Shown in pieces: positions 56,793 through 64,000 of a DNA stretch of 64,000 nt. The stretch is from Puccinellia tenuiflora (lineage: Eukaryota; Streptophyta; Magnoliopsida; Poales; Poaceae). Both the position numbers and the translations under genes were made by a program. Position 1 is the stretch's first letter, and every line of letters starts with the position of its first letter. The notes under the pieces are model-generated. The model was not told the origin of the DNA and ran no database searches. It was given only the letters and a program-made list of their open reading frames with translations. The DNA is taken from assembly GCA_012064385.1 (NCBI GenBank), contig QRDG01001988.1, positions 186,001 through 250,000 of the forward strand. The letters are read 5' to 3'.

Positions 56793-57848
56793 GAGCATCT
56801 CCACCGAGGACGCCTATATTGTGTCCGACATACCTCAATTGGAGGCCCCTTTGGGGGGTGCCGGAAACTTGTCCGGTAATTTTTTTCTCTCCCACACCGG
56901 CACCCCCTAAACGGCCGGACCCCAACTGATCAACACTTGCAAAAAGGGCGATTTCATTGCATTCCGACAAAATTACAACTAAAAATTAAACTAAAACTAT
57001 CTAAACTAGTATTCTAGAACATGCCGGGCGGAGGTGGCACGCTAGGGCCAGCATCGTCGTCATTCGCCTCTCGTCCAAATAGGGGGAGCTAGGCATGTTG
57101 AGGCTGCCAGCATGGTCACGCAAGCGCCTCGCCGCCCTGGCCTCCAGCATCTATCGTTGCTGCTCCGCCGCTTGGGACCGCTCCCGCGCACGACGGCGCC
57201 TCTGCGCGCGCCCAAACTCTCCGCCGCCTGCAGGGCTTGCTCCACACCATCTCCTCCTCTCCGCCTCTGCCGCCTGCTCCGCCTGCAGCTCCCTCTCCAC
57301 GAACTCCCGCTCCTCCTGCACGTCCTGCATCGCGGCCTCCCGGCTCAGCCGCTCCACCTCCTACACTTTGGCGGCACGGCGGAAGGCGTCATCCAGCATG
57401 CGGCTGTGGGCGAGCACCCTCGCCGTGTTCAGCTCCTCATGCGCCTGCCGCTAGGCTTCGACGAAGGAGTGGGCGTACTCGTCCTCGACGAGCGTCTGGA
57501 GCGATAGCTCTACGGCGCGCGCCTCCGTCACGTCGTTCGTGGCCATGACGAAGTCCCGAAAACGGTGGCGCGCGCGGGAAGCGACGGGTGGGTGGTGAGT
57601 CGACGTGTCGGTTTAATGCCGACGATACGCTGCAGCGCCGCTTCGTAAGGCTGTTCCGCCATTAAACTCTCGAAGGGACGGGTGTGAGGATGACAAGCGG
57701 GCCAAGGCAGTCAGTGGACATGCCCAGACAGTGTCCAACACCGCAAAGACAGCCCCCAAAGTTGGAGGCCCGGTTCGCGGTGCCGGACAGGTTTTGGACC
57801 GGACGAGAGCTTTACAGGCCCTTTTACGACCCTGCGATAGGGATGCTC
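56793..57848 (-). mobile_element. PIF/Harbinger-like element (1056 bp)
   Basis: Ends GAGCATCTCCACC and, inverted, GAGCATCCCTATC, with perfect TTA duplications (56790-56792, 57849-57851). Its subterminal text (ccggcaccccctaaacggcc near the left end; gggggctgtc and gtcgtaaaag complements near the right) recurs inverted in the element at 60961. It carries a minus-strand coding remnant at 57151-57545. Confidence 0.88.
57060..57545 (-). pseudogene. Glu/Arg-rich coiled-coil ORF remnant in the Harbinger-like element
   Basis: From MATNDVTEARAVELSLQTLV (57545 down), through stops, into MERLSREAAMQDVQEEREFV and ERELQAEQAAEAERRRW, then a basic tail ending AERSQ/AAEQQR. The heptad-like Glu/Arg/Ala pattern suggests a coiled coil. 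At least two in-frame stops break it. It is probably a decayed transposon-encoded accessory protein; no transposase motifs are seen. Confidence 0.5.
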
Positions 57849-57926
57849 TTAGCCCCCGCGATCCCTCTTATCATGTGTTAGTAACGCATCAATGTGATGA
57901 CATGGAAATATAGCTATCCAATTAGT

Positions 57927-58249
57927 CCTGGCCATGGGAAGGCCGGCCCGGTCGGCCCGCCCAGGCCCGGCCTAAAATTTCAGGGCCTGGGCCTATGTTT
58001 TTAGGTGGCATGGCCTACGTTTTGAGCCCAAAGGATTGGTAGGGCCGGGCCTGGGCTTCACATATGGGCGATTTAAGGAAGAGGCCCGGCCCACGGCCCA
58101 AGGCCCGCCTCTATTTTCCACCGATGGGCCGGGCTTGGGCCTGGATTCTAGGCCCAACAGCAAGCCTAGGCCGGGCCTGGGCCTAGGTTTTCTGCTACGG
58201 GCTTTCCTGGGCCCGGCCCAAGCCCAGCCCGGCCCGACCCATGGCCGAG
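57927..58249. mobile_element. hAT-like MITE rich in GGCCC motifs
   Basis: Inverted ends CCTGGCCATGGG and CTCGGCCATGGG (complement of the right end). The interior is filled with gggccgggcctgggc-type repeats on both strands. This resembles the subterminal repeats of grass hAT MITEs such as the one at 35308. No 8-bp duplication could be read, so the class is tentative. Confidence 0.6.
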
Positions 58250-58255
58250 ACTATA

Positions 58256-58914
58256 TCCAATACAACACCTCTATGTAACGCTCTAGCGCAGGTGTTACCA
58301 TGTACAATTAGCGAAGAATCCAATATCTTTAACAGGAATCTACCCTCATGCACCGACATTACAAGATTAACCAAGTAAGTCGAGATATGAGGTCTTTACT
58401 CCCACTCCCAACGCCGCAATATTCATGTCGTAAGATCCAACGAGTGAGGTCAAATCCGCAAATACAACCATCATCCACCATATCCACCTCTCGAATATCA
58501 ACTCTGCGACCATCAAAATTCCCTCTCTTAGTTTGTGCCCGTCAAGCTGGCTCTCAACACAAAGGCGCCACCGACAAAAAACCTAGATCCTTGTCGAGGA
58601 CAGGAAGACCAAGGCTCCTAGAGCTATAAGCACCGTGGAAGCTTGTCGGGAGAGGTGTAGGGGTCTAATCCAAAATAAACGTAATGTATAACTAATTATC
58701 ATAAAAGGGGATAGGCAATGACCAAGGAAAGGGAAGGAAGACGGACGGTAGCTAGAATTTTGGCGACGTTAAGAAATTTTAAATTGCTTTGCTCGAGAAA
58801 GCTAGACAGAAGGAAGTCCTATGAAGAGCGTATACATGTGTGTAAAACCGTGATAATAGAGAATGCTTGGATTTTTGGATCAAAGGAAAAAAAAAAGACT
58901 ACAATCAACAAGTA
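58256..58914. other. Unannotated stretch between two transposable elements
   Basis: No ORF with a domain; the longest is 93 codons at 58348-58629. Composition is ordinary. It may be old transposon sequence that I cannot assign. Confidence 0.35.
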
Positions 58915-58930
58915 AAAAAGTTATACCCCT

Positions 58931-60096
58931 TTTTCCAAAAAAAGCTCTCGCCCCCGCGTCGCCTCCCCGAGCGAGGCGACCGGGCGGCGCTCCCCCTCCG
59001 CCCTAGTCCAGGCCGCGCCCTCCTCCTCCTCTCCGTTGCCGCCGCCAGCGGGCGCTGCCGGGCGTTGCCCGCGCGGTGCCGTTTTGAAGCCGGCGGCGGT
59101 GGCTCCCTTCGGTTACCCGGCGCGGTAGGAGCTCGGCTCGGGCTGGGGCTCCTGGGCGGCGGTGCGGCTCGGATGGCGGCGCCCCGGTGCAGACCGGATG
59201 GCGGCGAGGTGCAGGCGGCGCGGAGCAGGCATGGCCGGCCGACGGCCCCTCTAGGCCCATCTGGGCCCAGATCTAGGCCCTGTGGGCCCGATCTGGGTAG
59301 GGGCGGGCCGGCTAGGGCTCTGCAAGGCTGCGTTCGGTGGGGTTGAAGAGGAGCTCGCGATGGGGATGGTGTCCACGGCGCCACGTCTGCTGCAGCGTGG
59401 CGGCGGGAGCTTCACGGGCCTAGAACGGGCCCGGCCGGGCAGGTGGTCCGGTGTGCTCCTGCTGCTGTGTCCGGTCTGCTACTGCCCTTGGGTGGTGGAG
59501 GTCGTCCCCTCCCACGAGGCTGCGGTGGTGTCGTCCCGATCTACGGCTTGTCTTCCTAGTCCGGCCGGCCTTACCTCTCGTTGTCATGGTGAGACGGCGT
59601 GGATGTTTCGAGGCTGTTGGCGCATGTTCGTGGGCGGCGAGTTAGGTGGTAGCCAACGGTTTGTCCGGGGTGTGGAGTGTCGGGGGTCAGGAGAAATCCC
59701 TGTCGAGTTCGACCCCGATGCGGTGGCGCCTCCGGGTGTCACTATCCTTCTTGAAGGGTGTCGGATGTACCCCTTCTCCGCTCCCCGTCGTGTACCGGGA
59801 GAAATCCTAGGATCTGTCCGAGCAGCAGCGTCGTCGTCGTCGCCCCCCTTCTTGAAGGTGTTGCTTGGTACACGACAATCCGGCGGCATGGGAGTGTGGT
59901 GGAAGTCTCCGGAGAGGGCGCAGCGGTTGCGACTCATCTTTGTTTAGTGGATCTAGCGCCGTCATCTTTGTTTTCTCTTTTGTTTCTTTTGCTTTTCTTT
60001 TGGGCGTGCTTGTGCTGTTTGCCCAGCAGTGGTATCTCAATGTTGTATGGGGGTCGTTGCTTTATTTATAAAGCGGGGCGAAAGCCTGTTTCGTAG
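58931..60096 (+). mobile_element. Non-LTR retroposon (SINE- or LINE-derived), 1166 bp
   Basis: Flanked by a 16-bp target duplication with one mismatch: aaaaagttatacccct (58915-58930) and aaaaagttatactcct (60097-60112). It has no terminal inverted repeats or LTRs and is very GC-rich at its 5' end. It ends with a short tail, tttataaagcggggcgaaag plus cctgtttcg, which is typical of grass LINE-type 3' ends. The variable-length long duplication is a hallmark of target-primed reverse transcription. No reverse transcriptase is encoded. Long GC-rich ORFs on both strands (58867-59346, 59282-59947) are probably not genes. Confidence 0.7.
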
Positions 60097-60112
60097 AAAA
60101 AGTTATACTCCT

Positions 60113-60957
60113 ACTGTATCTCGACTTTTTTCTACTGGTTGTAGAGAAAACCAATAGTGAGAAACACGTGGTCCGACCTCATGGAAAAAAATCCTTCGAA
60201 AGTTCCAACCAATCTTGCGTATAATTCAATTGTGAAATGACACTGAATGCACAGTTTTTATGAAATTTTCAACACCCTCATGTGTCCATTTGGTATGTTC
60301 ACAGTAAAATTTCGCGGAAAAAAAAAGACACCACTTGGTGGCATATCTAACAGAAATTTTTATCGCAGAATCACGCGCTTTTTCAAAGATGGCATTACAA
60401 GTTACAAGTAACACTTTGTTCGTGCAACGACGTTGCATATTTCCCCCCATTCTGTGCAGCGTTCTCGAGGGTGTATCCACGTGGAAAACCGTGAGAGGAC
60501 GAGCTACTTTTTCAGGCTCCGCAGCCGAGGCCTCGCTGTCGCTCGGCGCTGCCCTCGTTTGCTGGTGCCGCTGGTACGACTCCGTAGTACTGTGCTGGGT
60601 ACGTACATGGGAACCTGGACGCACCGTACGTAGAGATTTTGGGTTTCCCTAATGCCGATTATCTTATGTCACATTTTGTACTTTATTGTTAGCTTGTTAA
60701 TTTATGCAGAAGCAGTTCACATCAAACAGTGTCAGCTCTCTTATTTAACTCTGCGTTTTGTATCTGTCGATGATGTCACCATGCTCCACGATTCGGGTAG
60801 TAAATAATTTGTGCTCGTGGACCTGCCAAAGTGCCGCAGGAAATTGAACATAGCACCAAGGTTTGGTGCATTTGTTGTAAAAGACAAGAATCAAAATTTA
60901 TTCTGCAGCAAACCTCATCTTTTGGTTTAAAACCTGCACCTAACCCAAATAACTGAC
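60113..60957. other. Unannotated stretch between the retroposon and a Harbinger-like element
   Basis: ORFs on both strands near 60226-60652 overlap each other and show no domain. No RNA gene or repeat was recognised. Confidence 0.35.
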
Positions 60958-60960
60958 TTA

Positions 60961-62107
60961 GAGCATCTCCACGGGGTCGTAAAAGGTGATGTAAAGCTCA
61001 ATTGGGGCGCCGGACAGAAAAACAGGCCACACCGGGATCGCAAATCCTTTGTCCGGCACAAAATCTGTCCGGCACCGCGAACAAGGCCTCCAACTTTGGG
61101 GGCTGCCTTCGTGGCGCCGGACACTGTCCGGCCCAACCCTCCGACAGATATGGCCTGCCCGTCATACACACGAAACGAGCCGGCGAGGCGCAGGCACACG
61201 GTAGTGTTTCAGCGATGTAGGCGCCGCATCGTTTTCAGAGGTGAGACGTCGCATCGTTGCACGGGCCGTCAGGCGGCGCATCGTTTCAGTGGCTATGTGG
61301 GCGGCGCAGTGAAGCGCCGCAGAGCCCACGCGGCGGTATGCATGCCGTCTTGGCATTAATGACGACGACATCTCCACTCCTTCGATCGGCTTTAAAAAGC
61401 CACCACCGGCCCTATCGTCTCACACACTCCACCACCGCCCCTCTTCCTTTCCTTGCAGTCGCACAACTATGATGCACCGCCGCGGACCAGGTTACCAGCC
61501 CATGGAGGAGGACCACGAGCGGCGCCGGCGCCTTGGCGCGATATCGTTGGTGCGCTGCCAACGCCGCAACGAGCTACGCCGGATCCAGGGGATCCGGATT
61601 GCGGCGGCTAGTGCTGTGGCGCCGCCACCACCACCCCCTCCGCCTCCTCCACCCCCGCAGGACGACGACCGTCATCCGCTGATGGTGGAGGAGGCGGAGC
61701 AGCTCGTGTGTGACTACCTCCCTCTGCCCGCCGACCGTAGCCTGCCGGACAGCTGGCTGGTCAACCTGGACAACGAATCATTGCTATCGACCTAGCCCGA
61801 AACGGACTCTTGACCAGGTCTGTAAGAAGTAACTCGAGCAGTGCCGGGAGGATGGCCCCGAGCAGAGATACATTCTGCCTGGACTCCTCCGCGGTCGACA
61901 TATGTGAGGAAAGTCTCGGAGTTTGGCGGTCAAATTAGATTTAGTTTTTAAATTAGAAAAGTTGTATTGAATTTGTATCGAAAACGAATCAAATTGGATC
62001 AAATGTTCTATTTGAATCGAATGAATTTATTGCAGTATTAATTTTTTTTTGCTTCGGGTCCGGCCGTTTAGGGCGTGCCGGTGTGGGAGGGGGGAAAAAG
62101 CGCCGGA
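60961..62107 (+). mobile_element. PIF/Harbinger-like element, right end cut by an LTR element
   Basis: Left end GAGCATCTCCACGGGGTCG after TTA (60958-60960). Subterminal sequence (cctccaactttgggggctgc, gccggacactgtccgg) matches the complement of the right part of 56793-57848, and tccggccgtttagggcgtgc near 62058 matches the complement of that element's left part. It is therefore the same family in opposite orientation. It stops at 62107 where an LTR begins; the true right terminus lies outside the window. Confidence 0.8.
61469..61795 (+). CDS. Short transposon ORF with a proline run, 108 aa
   Basis: Starts MMHRRGPGYQPMEEDHERRR; residues 51-63 are almost all Pro, followed by a DDDRHPLMVEEAEQLVCDYL segment and a Ser-Thr end. 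It occupies the position of the decayed coiled-coil ORF in the sister element but does not look like it. I do not recognise a domain. It may be a 5' exon of a transposon gene truncated by the LTR insertion, or non-coding. Confidence 0.35.
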   Translation: MMHRRGPGYQPMEEDHERRRRLGAISLVRCQRRNELRRIQGIRIAAASAVAPPPPPPPPPPPPQDDDRHPLMVEEAEQLVCDYLPLPADRSLPDSWLVNLDNESLLST

Positions 62108-63096
62108 TGATACGTCCTATTTGCATCACTATTTTACATCATAATTTACCTTTATTTATTGATATATTTCATATTATGATGCAATACTTATGTTATTTTA
62201 CCTTATTTTGCATGTCTTGCAATTATTGGGGATGCATCTGCCGGAGCCCGGAATCAGCTCGAAAAGTACCTGTCAAGATACCTGACGTCGGAAGCTCCAA
62301 AAATTCCAGAAAAATTCGGAGATAAATATTTTGGGAAATAAGTCAAAGAGCCAAAAGGGCGCACGGAGGCGAGCTCCAGGGAGCAGGGGCGGCCCCCTGC
62401 CGCGGGTCCACCCTGGGCTGTGGGTGGGACCCGCCCCTGGCCCTTGTGGCCCCCCTCCAGCTCTCCTTCGGCGTATTACTTCCCTTTGACCTAAAAACGT
62501 CAAGGGGATCGACCAATAATTTTTTCGCCGCCTCCACGAGGCGGAAACCAGACAGAGAGAAGAAGAGCTCCGGCAGGGAGAAAACTGCCGGGGAATCTCC
62601 CTCCCGGAGAGGGGGGGGGGGGGAATCACCACCATCGTCATCGCCATCACGCCGGGCATCATCGGGATCATCATCAACATCATCTCCACCATCAGCACCA
62701 TCATCACCGTCGCCATCCCATCTCATCTCGCTGTAACAATTATCATACTGTTGCTATTAGTTCATCGGAATCGTATCCCGGGCGTTGATTACCACTTGTA
62801 GTTGATGTTTGAGAGTTTTATCGGTGAATTATCATTACAATCAGATTGTTGCCCATGTTCATATCACCTCTGATCATGATCCACATGATGTCTTGTGAGT
62901 AGTTCTTTTGGTTCTTGAGGACATGGGGAAAGTCTAGTTGCTAGTAATTGCATAATGTTGAGTAATATTTAATGGTTTGATTATATGTTGTGGTGTAATT
63001 CCTCTAGTGGTATCGTGTGAACGTCGACTACATGATACTTCACCTTTCAAAGGGCCTAGGGGAATGCATGGTGTATTTAGTTTGCCTATGGTAGGG

Positions 63097-64000
63097 TGAT
63101 ACGTCTCAAACGTATCTATAATTTTTGAGTGATCCATGCTAGTTTTATGATATTGTCACATGTTTTTACTGTCATTTATATCATTTTTATGCATTTTGTC
63201 GGACTAACCTATTGACAAGATGCCAAGTGTCAGTTCCCTGTTTTTGTTGTCTTTTTGTTTCAGAAATTTACTTCTAGAAATATTCTCGGAATTGGACGAA
63301 AATTTATGAGGAATTTTAACTCGACGGAAGGCACCAGGACACCAAAGGGAAGCCCTGGGGGCCACCCACAGGCCAGGGGCGGCCTGCTGCCGCGGCCTAG
63401 GGGCCACCCGCGGGGGCGCCCCTGCCCGTGGGGCACCTCCTCGGCCCCCTCCAACGCCTATAAATTGCTATCTGACCTAAAAATGTCGAGGGCGGCCATT
63501 ATTTTCCAGAAACTCGACCCCGACGCGCCGTCACCGAAAACCCTAGTTCGGGGTCCAATCTGAAGCTGATCCCGGCACTCTGCTGGAGGGGAGATCGATC
63601 CCGGAGGGCTCTTCATCATCATGCCTTCCTCCGGGATGATTTGTGAGTAGTCTCACCTTGGACTACGGGTCCATGGCAGTAGCTAGTTGGTAGTCTCTCT
63701 CTCTCTTGTGCTTCATGTCTTATGATCTTGTGAGCTGCCTAACATGATCAAGATCGATTATTGTAATGTGTCGGCACAGTGGAAACCAGGGTACCACGGG
63801 CCGGCCTGCCAGGGCCCACGACACTCTTCAGAAGATTTCGCTAAGGACCAGGCTCGCCAAGCCTGGCGAGCCTCGCGAGGGTTTTTCCCCTCGCGAGGGA
63901 CCTCTCCTCCTCGCTAGGACTTTTCCCCTCGCGAGGGACCTCCCCTCGAGAGGGCATCTCCAAAGATCAAGTCAAAGGGCTCGGCGAGGCCTCCGGCCTC
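63097..64000 (+). mobile_element. Nested LTR element (TGATACGTCTC type, gypsy/Fatima-like)
   Basis: Starts TGATACGTCTCAAACGTATC and continues ataatttttgagtgatccatg, a 5' end I associate with abundant Triticeae gypsy LTRs of the Fatima kind (from memory). The left 5-mer TAGGG (63092-63096) is the candidate target duplication. Interrupted at 63769; the right end is not in the window. Confidence 0.5.
63769..64000 (+). mobile_element. Third nested LTR-like start, running off the window
   Basis: From TGTCGGCACAGTGGAAACC at 63769 the composition changes abruptly to GC-rich text with repeated ctcgcgaggg palindromes (63875-63955). The TG start and sharp border suggest another LTR insertion. Only 232 bp are visible, so the call is tentative. 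Confidence 0.4.

Larger units (their letters stand above)
62108..64000 (+). mobile_element. LTR retrotransposon start (TGATACGTCC type), itself interrupted
   Basis: An LTR-like sequence opens with TGATACGTCCTATTTGCATC directly after the Harbinger sequence (candidate duplication CCGGA, 62103-62107). It contains a (catcac)-rich microsatellite (about 62627-62712). It shares the acgtcgacta...cttcaccttt segment with the fragment at 1-584. It is broken at 63097 by the next insertion; its end is outside the window. Confidence 0.6.

Noticed and set aside
58867..59947. Two plus-strand ORFs (159 and 221 codons) and antisense partners
   Set aside because: They lie within a non-LTR retroposon, lack domains, and are best explained by high GC content.
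1..64000. tRNA, rRNA, CRISPR and bacterial operon features
   Set aside because: None found on reading; initiator tRNA-like strings (TGGTATCAGA) are retroelement primer binding sites next to LTRs.

Overview
This window is nuclear DNA of a grass and most probably of a Triticeae species (wheat, barley, rye or Aegilops type). The inference rests on GT-AG introns in plant gene families, very GC-rich first exons, and stacked LTR retrotransposons with 2-4 kb LTRs. Stowaway, Tourist, hAT and Harbinger-type elements and a Helitron fill most of the rest. No bacterial features are present.

Four genes look intact. (1) A DUF3531 protein, 8 exons, minus strand, 15542-17847. (2) A P-class pentatricopeptide repeat protein, 2 exons, minus strand, 45803-47798. 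(3) Mitochondrial ribosomal protein bL9, 6 exons, plus strand, 47993-50307, head to head with the PPR gene across 194 bp. (4) A single-exon GRAS regulator of the HAM/SCL6 clade, minus strand, 53545-55143, with a perfect 21-nt miR171 target site. Genes 1-3 fit an organelle gene-expression theme: genes 2 and 3 share a short promoter with site II and telo-box motifs, and gene 1 has a site II cluster.

Layout. 1-5215: an old LTR-element fragment split by a Helitron (585-5114), itself split by a small LTR element whose interior is almost entirely tandem repeats. 5216-10515: the 3' end of a copia-like element abutting a fragment of another LTR. 10516-15075: a broken MuDR-type transposase gene carrying a 2.2-kb non-autonomous LTR element. 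15542-18624: the DUF3531 gene with two MITEs upstream. 18780-45124: one deep nest. A reverse-transcriptase/RNase H-like pseudogene is cut by a PIF/Harbinger-like element (19000-44454). Its Myb/NAM-type ORF is cut by a 21-kb gag-only LTR element (19430-40509) and by a copia-like solo LTR (40525-42680). The gag of the 21-kb element is cut by a 10-kb LARD-like element (23890-33885), and its upstream ORF by a hAT MITE (35308-36087). 45803-55143: the PPR, bL9 and GRAS genes. 55423-64000: MITEs, two related Harbinger-like elements in opposite orientation, a 1.2-kb non-LTR retroposon, and three stacked LTR starts running off the window.

Insertion boundaries were read from TG...CA ends, primer binding sites, polypurine tracts and target-site duplications. 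Family names are given only at superfamily level unless stated, because no database search was possible.
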